From positions 1 to 16,008 of the forward strand of contig DAOUDD010000168.1 in assembly GCA_034431765.1 (NCBI GenBank): 16,008 nucleotides of DNA, read 5' to 3'. Below are positions 1 through 6,320 of the stretch, in pieces. Made by a program: the position numbers and the translations under genes. The stretch comes from DASYAN01 sp034431765 (lineage in GTDB: Bacteria; Chloroflexota; Ktedonobacteria; Ktedonobacterales; Ktedonobacteraceae). Position 1 is the stretch's first letter; every line of letters starts with the position of its first letter. The notes below the pieces were generated by a model, which worked only from the letters and a program-made list of their open reading frames with translations, ran no database searches and was not told the DNA's origin.

Positions 1-569
1 TAGACACTCTGCTTCACCTGTGCATACAGCTCAGTCTTCAGAGGTGCTGGTGATGGTGAAGGATTTGTAGAGTGTGCTGGTACCTGAGTATTATGCGTAT
101 TGTGATTTGCAGGCTGGCTGCGCGGCTTTACAAGCTGAATAATAGCGATTGAGCTTCCTACAATCAGAAAAGCCACGATAGCCGCTATGAGCATAGCAGT
201 AGAAAAGCGTTTCTTTTGTAATGGAAATTGCTGTGCTATTTGCATATTTTTTCTCCTGTTTTGTTGACTTTTTAACCCTTCTTGCAGCATTTGTCTATCG
301 AGCGCGATAGCCCCATTGGCAGAGCGCACACGTGAGCGTTCCTGCGCTAGCCGCTGCCAGACACGCTCCATCGGCTGTGCATAATCTCTTGCAGGCGTAT
401 AGTATTTCTGTAGCGATTGCACAACGTATGCATCCTGCCCGGTAACGTCATGCTCACCCTGGCGATGCAGAACAGGTGGCGTAGAGAAGTCGCCGTCATG
501 CATAAGATGTTGATCTATCTGCTCGTCCACTTCATCAGGAACGAAAGAGTCAGAACTCTGTTTCGACAT
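1..569 (-). CDS. Single-pass membrane protein, probable anti-sigma partner of the ECF sigma factor (partial, C-terminus beyond the edge)
   Basis: An uninterrupted reading frame of 189 codons starts with ATG at 569 and is still open at base 1, so the gene continues off the window. GGGAGGAT lies 4 nt upstream of the ATG, a strong ribosome site, and the gene starts only 18 nt after the stop of the sigma gene, so the two form an operon. Residues 1-120 are hydrophilic and should be cytoplasmic. Residues 123-147 form one hydrophobic segment (FSTAMLIAAIVAFLIVGSSI) followed by KPR, and then a Pro/Ser/Thr/Asn-rich stretch that would be extracytoplasmic. Position and topology fit a membrane anti-sigma factor that holds the ECF factor until a signal arrives. 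I see no zinc-binding HxxxCxxC motif of the ZAS class, so the anti-sigma role is inferred from context only. Confidence 0.75.
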   Translation of the reverse strand, partial: MSKQSSDSFVPDEVDEQIDQHLMHDGDFSTPPVLHRQGEHDVTGQDAYVVQSLQKYYTPARDYAQPMERVWQRLAQERSRVRSANGAIALDRQMLQEGLKSQQNRRKNMQIAQQFPLQKKRFSTAMLIAAIVAFLIVGSSIAIIQLVKPRSQPANHNTHNTQVPAHSTNPSPSPAPLKTELYAQVKQSV

Positions 570-587
570 GTATATCCTCCCAGAAGT

Positions 588-1172
588 CTAGCCGCTATAG
601 CTCTTGCGCAGTGCCCTCAATGTGCGCGAGAGCAGCGTGCGCACAGCCCCCTCACGTTTCTGCAAGACGCGCGCAATCTCAGCACAACGCAGGCCGGCGC
701 TGAAACGCAATTGTAAGACTTCTTGCTGATTAGGGGGCAACGTACGCAGGTGAGCTTGCAAACGTTGGTACTCTTCCTGTTGCAACGCCGCCTGCTCAGG
801 AGTTGCCGCGTTGTCGATCACTTCAACAATCTGCTCAAGCGGAACATGCGGATGGCGTTGCGTATGACGGTGGTGATCAATCACCTTATTCCGCGCCACC
901 GTCCACAGCCACGCCCGCTGCTCATCTTCCTGCATCGCCACGAGTTCCTGCTCATGCTCAAAAACGACCAGAAAGATGTCAAAGAGCTGATCCTCGACAT
1001 CCGACGCAGACGACGCCATACGTACATACAGGTAGGCCAGTAGCCTGGACGCGTAGCTCTGATAAAGCCTCGCCGTTACCGAATCATCACCGAAAGATGC
1101 CTGAGCAGGCGAATCGTTCTGATCGGAAAAATGTACTTCTGGAGATATTCGATCCCATGAACGTGATCGCAT
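588..1172 (-). CDS. ECF-type RNA polymerase sigma factor (sigma-70 family)
   Basis: The product is a 194-residue sigma factor. The sigma-2 region is at about residues 35-105 (YQSYASRLLAYLYVRM, then the W-rich core-binding part WLWTVARNKVIDHHR) and sigma-4 at about 140-190, where LPPNQQEVLQLRF is followed by the helix-turn-helix CAEIARVLQKREGAVRTLLSRTLRALRK. There is no sigma-1 or sigma-3 domain, which is typical of extracytoplasmic function factors. It should direct RNA polymerase to a small regulon and probably to its own operon. The frame can be extended to 1262, but the extension is hydrophobic and AT-rich, whereas ATG 1172 has AAGGAGAAAAG directly before it, so I chose 1172. The next gene on the same strand encodes a membrane protein that is likely to regulate it. 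Confidence 0.92.
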   Translation of the reverse strand: MRSRSWDRISPEVHFSDQNDSPAQASFGDDSVTARLYQSYASRLLAYLYVRMASSASDVEDQLFDIFLVVFEHEQELVAMQEDEQRAWLWTVARNKVIDHHRHTQRHPHVPLEQIVEVIDNAATPEQAALQQEEYQRLQAHLRTLPPNQQEVLQLRFSAGLRCAEIARVLQKREGAVRTLLSRTLRALRKSYSG

Positions 1173-1245
1173 CTTTTCTCCTTCATTCTCGATATTCTCT
1201 CTTAAGAATAGCATTATGATGTAGATGAATATAATTTTTTGTATA

Positions 1246-1258
1246 GACAGGACCTGTC
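1246..1258. promoter_or_regulatory. Small palindrome upstream of the sigma gene
   Basis: GACAGG-A-CCTGTC is a perfect 6-bp inverted repeat around one central base. It lies between the divergently oriented sigma gene and the 27-codon ORF, where an operator would be expected. There is no direct evidence for a binding protein. Confidence 0.3.
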
Positions 1259-1307
1259 TCAAATCCTCTCTGAGCTATCTCACACACACAACGCTGAAAG
1301 GAGAAAA

Positions 1308-1391
1308 ATGTTACATCCACCAAAGCACAAGCATAACATTTCTCTTCTTAATGGCCCACAAGCATTGCAAACGCTCGTAGACCCATTTTAA
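1308..1391 (+). CDS. Possible 27-residue peptide with a strong ribosome site
   Basis: The ATG at 1308 is preceded by GAAAGGAG with 4 nt spacing, one of the best ribosome sites in the window. The frame encodes 27 residues (starting MLHPPKHKHNISLLNGPQAL) and ends with TAA at 1389-1391. It is rich in His, Lys and Pro at its N-terminus and has no membrane segment. The stop codon sits in the left arm of a long hairpin. A possible -10 (TATAAT, 1230-1235) lies upstream without a convincing -35. It may be a genuine small protein, a leader peptide for the hairpin and the padR-type gene downstream, or chance. I do not recognise the peptide. Confidence 0.4.
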   Translation: MLHPPKHKHNISLLNGPQALQTLVDPF

Positions 1392-1440
1392 TTGTTGAGT
1401 TTTTATAGACTGAAAGCCTACAAAAACTCAACAATTAAAA
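1386..1440. repeat. Long AT-rich inverted repeat (23-bp arms, 9-nt loop)
   Basis: The arms 1386-1408 and 1418-1440 are complementary over 23 positions with a single mismatch (22 of 23 pair), and the loop is ACTGAAAGC. The left arm overlaps the stop codon of the small ORF. No T-run follows the stem on either strand, so it is not a textbook intrinsic terminator. It could be a transcription attenuator, a transcript-stabilising end or an operator. Confidence 0.7.
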
Positions 1441-1446
1441 CAAAAA

Positions 1447-1464
1447 TAGCCCATTCATGGGCTA
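1447..1464. promoter_or_regulatory. Perfect palindrome upstream of the padR-type promoter
   Basis: TAGCCCATTCATGGGCTA has 8-bp perfect arms and a 2-bp centre. It ends 31 bp upstream of the -10 element of the PadR gene, a good place for an operator of an autoregulated PadR protein. On the minus strand the same stem is followed by TTTTTGTTTT and would work as an intrinsic terminator against transcripts coming from the right, so both readings are possible. Confidence 0.5.
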
Positions 1465-1492
1465 AAATACATGAAAACGTAAGCCAGAAGTA

Positions 1493-1501
1493 TGCTATAA
1501 T
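1493..1501 (+). promoter_or_regulatory. Extended -10 promoter of the PadR gene
   Basis: TGCTATAAT matches the extended -10 consensus (TG-n-TATAAT) exactly. The -35 region is poor (GAAAAC with a 17-bp spacer), as is usual for extended -10 promoters. The expected transcript would start near 1508 and give a leader of about 35 nt before the ATG at 1544. Confidence 0.65.
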
Positions 1502-1543
1502 ACCTACACTCATCTCAACACATCCATACAAGAGAACACACCC

Positions 1544-2179
1544 ATGCATGAAAGATTTGACAGCGACATTGAAGGGGACGAGGTAATCGATCTCCCCGCA
1601 CGCAATACACTCCGCTACATTATCCTGGGCTTGCTCTGGACCCACCCGATGAGCGGCTACGATATCAAGCAGACATTTGATCGCGCGATTGCTAGCTATT
1701 GGAACGCCGGGAACAGTCAGATCTACACCACGCTCAAAAATCTCTATAAAGCTGGCCTGGTCGAGGTCGAAGTAATCGTCCAGACAACACGCCCCAACCG
1801 CAAAGTCTACCATCTGACATCACAGGGACAGACAGAGCTAGATCAATGGTTGCAGGAGGCGGTGCCCGGACGCTTCTCAAAAGACGAATTCCTCACCAAA
1901 CTCTTCTTCTGCGGAGAGACCGAAGACGACACAGCGCTAGCCCATCTGCGCAAGCATCGCGAGAGCTTGCAAAACCAGCTCACACACATGGAATGGGTGC
2001 GCCAGCAATACGCCTCCCGCCCCACCCGTCGCCCGCGCCTCCTCGAATATCAGATGCTTGTGCGCGAATACAAAGAAGCTGTCCTCAAAGCCGGCCTCGA
2101 AGTCACCGAGCGCGCCATCTCCCGCCTCGAAGCTCGCCTTACCCCTACCGAATCTCCCGAAATTCACACCCCAAACTAA
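1544..2179 (+). CDS. PadR family transcriptional regulator
   Basis: The product has 211 residues. The N-terminal winged helix (about residues 20-100) carries the PadR signature: LRYIILGLLWTHPMSGYDIK, then an NSQIYTTLKNLYKAGLVE recognition helix and the wing RKVYHLTSQGQTELDQWL. Residues 105-200 form the long helical C-terminal dimerisation region (LRKHRESLQNQLTHMEWVRQQY and EYKEAVLKAGLEVTERAISRLEARL), like the Vir-type C-terminal domain of PadR subfamily 1. Such proteins are ligand- or stress-responsive repressors, often autoregulated and often controlling a nearby transporter or enzyme. No obvious partner gene is adjacent, and the palindrome just upstream is the likely target. The ribosome site is weak (AAGAGA), and no better start exists. 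Confidence 0.92.
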   Translation: MHERFDSDIEGDEVIDLPARNTLRYIILGLLWTHPMSGYDIKQTFDRAIASYWNAGNSQIYTTLKNLYKAGLVEVEVIVQTTRPNRKVYHLTSQGQTELDQWLQEAVPGRFSKDEFLTKLFFCGETEDDTALAHLRKHRESLQNQLTHMEWVRQQYASRPTRRPRLLEYQMLVREYKEAVLKAGLEVTERAISRLEARLTPTESPEIHTPN

Positions 2180-2380
2180 AACCCATATCCCAAAAGCAAT
2201 TTATCGCTCGTGAAATAGTGACCAGATTCATTGCGTCCTTTGTCTCCCTTCTCGCGTCTGCTGCGATTCATCGCCTGTTCTATGAATATGCATCTCGTGA
2301 ACTTCTCGCGATATCCGCAATAATTTCTTAAATTCATCTATGGCGTACACCACGATTCATCCCGACATTCGCTCCTCAAA
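2180..2380. other. Convergent intergenic spacer with GATTCAT repeats
   Basis: This stretch lies between the ends of two convergent genes. No terminator hairpin is evident. A short motif, GATTCATYSC, occurs at 2225, 2265 and 2354, and CTCGTGAA occurs twice. These could be remnants of older sequence or chance. Confidence 0.3.
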
Positions 2381-3505
2381 TTAGCATCTCGGATGAAGTG
2401 CGAGGCCGTCACAGGACTGCTTGATCAGGTACGAGGTGACCGCCTGGACATTCCCAGTCTCGTGGTAGATAGCAAGCTGGCGATCAGCGCCGGTACCGCG
2501 CGGATCTTCGAGCAGAGCACGAATGTAATTCATCTCTTGCCGTGTGCCCAACTCATCAACTAGCTCATCAACAAAGTCGAGCGTCTCTGAGACAGAGTCT
2601 CGCAAGCTCAGGCGACGCTGCTGCGGGAAATCAACAAACTCGGCATCAAGTCCATAGCGCGCAGCTCGCCATTTATTCTCTTCAATATAGCGCGAGGGTA
2701 AGATGGCTGTGTGCAGATTGCGCTTGTAGAGCCAGGTCAGTTTTGCAACAAGAGCCTGACAAAGTGCAGCAATTGCCAGTGAATCCTCAAGCGTTGCCGG
2801 CATATCGCAGATGCGGAACTCCAGCGTATTGAAGAATGGATGGGGCCGCACATCCCACCAGATCTTCTTCGCGTTATCAATGCAGCCAGTTGCAATGAGA
2901 TTCTCCACATACTGATCCAGCTCGGCGGTGGAGCTAAAGGTATTGGGGATGCCTGAGCGTGGGAAGCGTTTCCAGATAATAGAGCGATAGGATTTCAGGC
3001 CGCTGTTGTGTCCATGCCAGAAGGGGGAGTTAGAGGAAAGAGCAAGGATATGTGGAAGCCAGGTGCGTGCCTGATTCATAAGGGGCACTGCCATCTCATG
3101 CTTTTCGAGGCCGACATGGACATGCATACCAAAGATTAAAATAGAGCGTGCAACGTCCTGAAACTCTTCTTCAAGCTCTTCATAGCGGATATGTTGTGTA
3201 CGTTGCTGCTCTTGCCAGTGTGCCGTAGGATGCGTTCCTGAGCGGATGATGGTCAGCCCATCCAGCTCTAAAAGGCCTGTGAGCACAGTGATCTTTTGCT
3301 GCAAATCGAGGCGCAGTGTGGTGATATCAGGACAGACGCCAGTGCTCAGCTCAACAAAGGACTGCAACATTTCCGCCTTTATATGCTCTCCCAGGAGAGG
3401 AGCGCCTCTCTCCAGGAGCGTGTGCACATGCGAGACGAGCTGACCTGTAGTTCTATCCACAATCTGAAACTCTTCTTCGATTCCAAGGGTGAAATGAGAG
3501 GTCAT
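2381..3505 (-). CDS. YbdK/GCS2-type carboxylate-amine ligase (glutamate-cysteine ligase-like)
   Basis: The product has 374 residues, the normal length for this family. The N-terminus contains the hallmark TLGIEEEFQIVD; family members use the acidic residues to coordinate Mg-ATP. Other conserved blocks are FGMHVHVGL (about 125-133), LALSSNSPFWHGHNSGLKSYRS (about 154-175) and the NTLEFRICDMPATLEDSLAI segment (about 226-245). The family (ATP-grasp-like GCS2, which includes E. coli YbdK and actinobacterial EgtA) ligates an amino group to a glutamate carboxylate, and the real substrate is usually unknown. There is no glutathione or ergothioneine gene nearby, so the substrate cannot be named. The start is well supported by AAAGGAG 7 nt upstream. 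Confidence 0.9.
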   Translation of the reverse strand: MTSHFTLGIEEEFQIVDRTTGQLVSHVHTLLERGAPLLGEHIKAEMLQSFVELSTGVCPDITTLRLDLQQKITVLTGLLELDGLTIIRSGTHPTAHWQEQQRTQHIRYEELEEEFQDVARSILIFGMHVHVGLEKHEMAVPLMNQARTWLPHILALSSNSPFWHGHNSGLKSYRSIIWKRFPRSGIPNTFSSTAELDQYVENLIATGCIDNAKKIWWDVRPHPFFNTLEFRICDMPATLEDSLAIAALCQALVAKLTWLYKRNLHTAILPSRYIEENKWRAARYGLDAEFVDFPQQRRLSLRDSVSETLDFVDELVDELGTRQEMNYIRALLEDPRGTGADRQLAIYHETGNVQAVTSYLIKQSCDGLALHPRC

Positions 3506-3589
3506 GGCATGCTCCTTTCAAGGTAAGCAGCAAATAGTTGGGAAACAGATCAGGAGGGAGAGATCTACGGGAGACGCAACGAATGCACT

Positions 3590-3617
3590 AGTATGAGTAA
3601 ACAAACTAACATGACAA
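3590..3617 (-). promoter_or_regulatory. Candidate sigma-70 promoter of the carboxylate-amine ligase gene
   Basis: On the minus strand TTGTCA (3617-3612) and CATACT (3595-3590) are separated by 16 bp. They match the -35 consensus at 5 of 6 and the -10 at 4 of 6. The leader would be about 80 nt long. Confidence 0.4.
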
Positions 3618-3915
3618 TAAGTAGAGACATCTATGCTCAAAAACGACATGGAAATACCTCAAAACGAATGAATGGAGGTACAGAAGCACTAAGGTTGAGC
3701 GCTACACAAAAATGCATTGGGAATTATAGCGTACACAAGCATCATCAATATGTCAAGAGCAAAGAGAAGTCAGAGCAGAACAGAGAATTTCATGAGAATA
3801 GGAAGATAGGGGCAGAGATCTTGTCCAGTGATAGCCCAATTTGTATCATGATGTTACTGATAGTAGAGCCTCCCCGTTCATATGAGCAGACAGGCTACAC
3901 TTGAACGAATTTTCA

Positions 3916-3943
3916 TTGGTATATCTGTACATCCTGGTATATC
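3916..3943 (+). promoter_or_regulatory. Tandem TGGTATATC repeat and candidate promoter of the response-regulator gene
   Basis: TGGTATATC occurs at 3917-3925 and again at 3935-3943, exactly 18 bp apart. The second copy can serve as an extended -10 (TG-n-TATATC) with TTGGTA (3916-3921) as -35 and a 16-bp spacer. OmpR-family regulators bind direct repeats, so the pair could also be an autoregulatory site. Both roles are inferred. Confidence 0.4.
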
Positions 3944-4039
3944 CACCTCGTACAGGAACGCTTCTGTCAACGGCAGGCTCAGGAAGAGCATGACCATAGG
4001 GAAAAGAAGAGTTATGGAGCGCAAGTAGGAGGAAATTGA

Positions 4040-4738
4040 GTGAAGATCATGGTGGCGGATGATGACCGCGACATGGTAGATATGTTGAGCTACTGGCTCA
4101 AAGGGCACGGGTACGATGTGGTGCGTGCGTTCGATGGAGAGCAAGCGATTAAGCGCTGGCGGGAGACACTGCCAGATCTGGTTATATTAGATATCCAAAT
4201 GCCTAAGCTCGATGGCTTTGAGGTATGTAGACAGATGCGTACTGAGACGAATTCGATGGTATTGATTCTAACCGCGCATGATCGCGAGGATGACGAGGTG
4301 CGCGGCCTGGAGATGGGAGCTGATGATTACCTGCGCAAGCCCTTCAGCCCTCGGCAATTGCTCGCGCGCATCAAAGCGCTGATGCGCCGTTCCTCCAGCA
4401 CACGTGGGTCGGTCGGCTCATCAGCGATTACAGTAGGGCCAGTCACACTGGACGCAATGCGACACGAAGTTGTGCGTGACGGTTCAAAGGTACGCCTGAC
4501 ACCAACGGAGAGCCGTCTGCTCCATCTGCTGATCACGCATACGGGCCAGGTTTTGACAACAGATATGATTATCGAACGCGTATGGGGCTATGACGAGGTA
4601 GGGGATTCGGGTCTGGTAAAAACGCACATCCGCCATTTGCGTCAGAAGGTTGAACCCGATCCAAATACGCCACAGTATATTATGACTGTTCCAGGCGTCG
4701 GTTATACGTTCGCTGCTCCTGTCTCAGTTGAATCATAA
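4040..4738 (+). CDS. OmpR/PhoB-family response regulator (orphan)
   Basis: The 232-residue product has a complete receiver domain (about 1-115) and an OmpR-type winged helix (about 130-228). The acidic pocket is D7/D8, the phosphoacceptor is D51 (in LVILDIQMP), the switch residue is T78 and the conserved lysine is K100 (in LRKPF). The output domain shows RLTPTESRLLHLLI, the recognition helix around SGLVKTHIRHLRQKVEPD and the C-terminal hairpin IMTVPGVGYTF. The protein should bind DNA as a phosphorylated dimer. The start codon is GTG, chosen because AGGAGG sits 7 nt upstream. No histidine kinase gene is present next to it, so its kinase is elsewhere. It is followed after 20 nt by the GGDEF-like/MshEN gene and is probably co-transcribed with it. 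Confidence 0.95.
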   Translation: MKIMVADDDRDMVDMLSYWLKGHGYDVVRAFDGEQAIKRWRETLPDLVILDIQMPKLDGFEVCRQMRTETNSMVLILTAHDREDDEVRGLEMGADDYLRKPFSPRQLLARIKALMRRSSSTRGSVGSSAITVGPVTLDAMRHEVVRDGSKVRLTPTESRLLHLLITHTGQVLTTDMIIERVWGYDEVGDSGLVKTHIRHLRQKVEPDPNTPQYIMTVPGVGYTFAAPVSVES

Positions 4739-4758
4739 TACTAGAAAAGGGAGTGCAG

Positions 4759-5652
4759 ATGGGCGCAGCAGTATGCGAATGTCTACCACTAACAGAACTA
4801 CTGCATCTCTCTTCTCCTCAAACGTTTTGCGACGCATCATCTGAACGTGAAGATAAGCAAGGAGCAGAAGACGATGTGCTTATTGCTCCTGCCCTCGGAG
4901 AACAGTTGCTCCACGTGCTGAAAAAGGTGCTGCTTCAGCAGGTTCCCATTACGTTGCTTGTGCTGCACGTCTGTCAATTGGAAACCGTGCCATTGGCGCT
5001 ACAATTTCAAACGCCGTATCTGCGCCATCGTTACCATGGCTCTGAACAGCTTTTAGAGCAAGTTCTGGTACAGGTGCGACGCAGCATACGTATGAATGAC
5101 ACACTGCTCATCCACGAGCACTCTGGCGCGGCTCTCCTCTTTCCGGGAATGGATCAACGCGTAGCGTTTCGCGTTGTGGAGCGCGTGTACGATAACTTGA
5201 GCCTGTTACAGGCCGAGACGATGATACCGCCCCTAATGTTAGAAACAATTATTGGACTTGGCACTGGCTCGATCTCTCCAGCGGAAACGCTAGAAGATCT
5301 TCTGAAGAGAACAGGAAAGAGCTTGCATAGAATTCTCCTCCGTCCAGCTCTCATGACACAAATTTCCACTGTCGCACCTCGACAAACCCCGATTATGCAG
5401 GGACAAGAGGTACCATTCTTGAAGTTACCAGAAAAGCTTCCCATTCGCTTGACGCGCCTGCTGCCCTACGATCTCGCCCTTGAGCTGCAGTGCGCTCCCG
5501 TCGGACATGATCAACAGTGTTTGACAGTTGCAATGATAGAGCCAGAGAATGAGAGTAGCGTAACACGCTTACAGGAAGCGACGGGAATGGCGATCTTTCC
5601 CGTCGCTTGTGATGAGCAGGCCTTAGCCTTCTTGCTGCAACAGCGCTGGTAA
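4759..5652 (+). CDS. Degenerate GGDEF-like domain fused to a GspE/PilB N-terminal (MshEN-like) domain
   Basis: The product has 297 residues. ATG 4759 is preceded by AAAAGGGAG and is preferred over the in-frame GTG at 4753. Residues about 45-195 have the pattern of a diguanylate cyclase fold: a hydrophobic strand (QVPITLLVLHVC), a central turn at 116-128 (LLIHEHSGAALLF) where RLGGDEFAILL would be, and a later strand plus helix (IIGLGTGSISPAETLEDLLK). The catalytic GG[DE]EF is replaced by HSGAA (121-125), so it cannot be an active cyclase. Residues about 227-297 (LPYDLALELQCAPV, LTVAMIEPENESSVTRLQEATG, IFPVACDEQAL) match the T2SSE_N/MshEN domain, which in GspE-type ATPases can bind c-di-GMP. 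No ATPase domain follows. I infer a non-enzymatic sensor or adaptor working with the response regulator. The domain calls come from pattern reading, not a profile search. Confidence 0.72.
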   Translation: MGAAVCECLPLTELLHLSSPQTFCDASSEREDKQGAEDDVLIAPALGEQLLHVLKKVLLQQVPITLLVLHVCQLETVPLALQFQTPYLRHRYHGSEQLLEQVLVQVRRSIRMNDTLLIHEHSGAALLFPGMDQRVAFRVVERVYDNLSLLQAETMIPPLMLETIIGLGTGSISPAETLEDLLKRTGKSLHRILLRPALMTQISTVAPRQTPIMQGQEVPFLKLPEKLPIRLTRLLPYDLALELQCAPVGHDQQCLTVAMIEPENESSVTRLQEATGMAIFPVACDEQALAFLLQQRW

Positions 5653-6019
5653 AACCTTATAAAAACCTCCATGACAACGCCTCTTTGACAGACCCGCTAC
5701 AAAACCGCTAAGAAAGGTCTCACACCTCTGACACAATCTGAAACCCTTTGACATATTTTGAAGAATTTTGAAAAAAGGTTACTCGCTCTTAAATAGAGGG
5801 GTACAAGGTAACGAATATCGAACCAGGTAAATATTAAAATTAACCAGATCGCAACTAATCCTTAACAGAAAAGCGCATCAGCATTGGTTACTATAACATG
5901 CAATGAGACATTGAATTTATCCTTTTTCTTTTGTTCTCACGGCCTTATTGTTAGTATCAAGCAGTGTCAAGCGCACTTATCTATCAAATGTTTTTGCAAG
6001 TGATTTAAGGAGAATTTCC
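5653..6019. other. Intergenic region with repeated TGACA motifs
   Basis: This 367-bp AT-rich stretch contains no credible gene. The motif TGACA in a CT-rich context occurs at 5672, 5686, 5729 and 5749, and two copies read TTGACA, the -35 consensus. No good -10 lies 17 bp from either. No hairpin terminator is visible after the upstream gene. The promoter of the small HTH gene must lie in the right half but is not obvious. Confidence 0.4.
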
Positions 6020-6241
6020 ATGGTTGTACAGATGATCCAGGACGATGTCCTTCTTACTTTTAAAGAAGCGATGAGCTATTTGCGTGTCAGCCGTTCGACA
6101 TTGTATCGCCTGATGTGGTCTGGTCAACTGACGGGGCATAAAGTGGGCAGCACATGGCGCTTTTATCGCGAAGATCTACGTGCCTGCGTCGGTCGCGAAG
6201 TCGTGCTCCCTGCCCTTATGAGCAGCTCCACAATGAGCTAG
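6020..6241 (+). CDS. Small excisionase-family (MerR-like) helix-turn-helix DNA-binding protein
   Basis: The product has 73 residues. Nearly the whole protein is one HTH_17/excisionase-type domain: LLTFKEAMSYLRVSRSTLYR forms the first helices and the turn, and LTGHKVGSTWRFYREDLRAC is the wing and closing helix. Proteins of this kind bind DNA as recombination directionality factors or as small transcription regulators. There is no integrase or attachment site nearby, so a transcription role is more likely here. ATG 6020 is chosen because AAGGAGA lies 5 nt upstream; a TTG further upstream (5948) has no such support. Confidence 0.85.
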   Translation: MVVQMIQDDVLLTFKEAMSYLRVSRSTLYRLMWSGQLTGHKVGSTWRFYREDLRACVGREVVLPALMSSSTMS

Positions 6242-6264
6242 TAGTCGCCCTTATAGCAGAACTT

Positions 6265-6315
6265 AAAGACAAGGAGAGCCTGGAGGAAGATCCTCCAGGC
6301 TCTCCTTGTCTTTTT
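6265..6315. terminator. Bidirectional intrinsic terminator with a perfect 23-bp stem
   Basis: The arms 6265-6287 and 6291-6313 are perfectly complementary, with loop AGA. The lower stem pairs AAAGAC with GTCTTT, giving a TTTTT run on the plus strand and a short T-run on the minus strand. It sits between two convergent genes and should stop both transcripts. Confidence 0.92.
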
Positions 6316-6320
6316 ATGAA

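Larger units (their letters stand above)
3506..4039. other. 534-bp intergenic region between divergent genes
   Basis: It separates the ligase gene (minus) from the response-regulator gene (plus). It is AT-rich and should hold the promoters of both. A plus-strand open frame at 3593-3904 has no ribosome site and a Lys/His/Asn-rich, low-complexity product, so I do not call it a gene. The notable element is the tandem TGGTATATC repeat described separately. Confidence 0.6.

Noticed and set aside
1173..1262. N-terminal extension of the sigma factor with a hydrophobic segment
   Set aside because: The extension is AT-rich and unlike ECF factors, and ATG 1172 has a strong Shine-Dalgarno directly upstream.
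1418..1813. Minus-strand frame of 131 codons opposite the PadR gene
   Set aside because: Antisense shadow of the PadR gene without a ribosome site or recognisable domain.
3593..3904. Plus-strand open frame of 103 codons before the response regulator
   Set aside because: No ribosome site, low-complexity Lys/His/Asn-rich product, and it overlaps the probable promoter of the ligase gene.
6020..6241. Excisionase-type gene as the mark of an integrated mobile element
   Set aside because: No integrase, transposase, attachment repeat or plasmid gene occurs in the window; many small transcription regulators share this fold.
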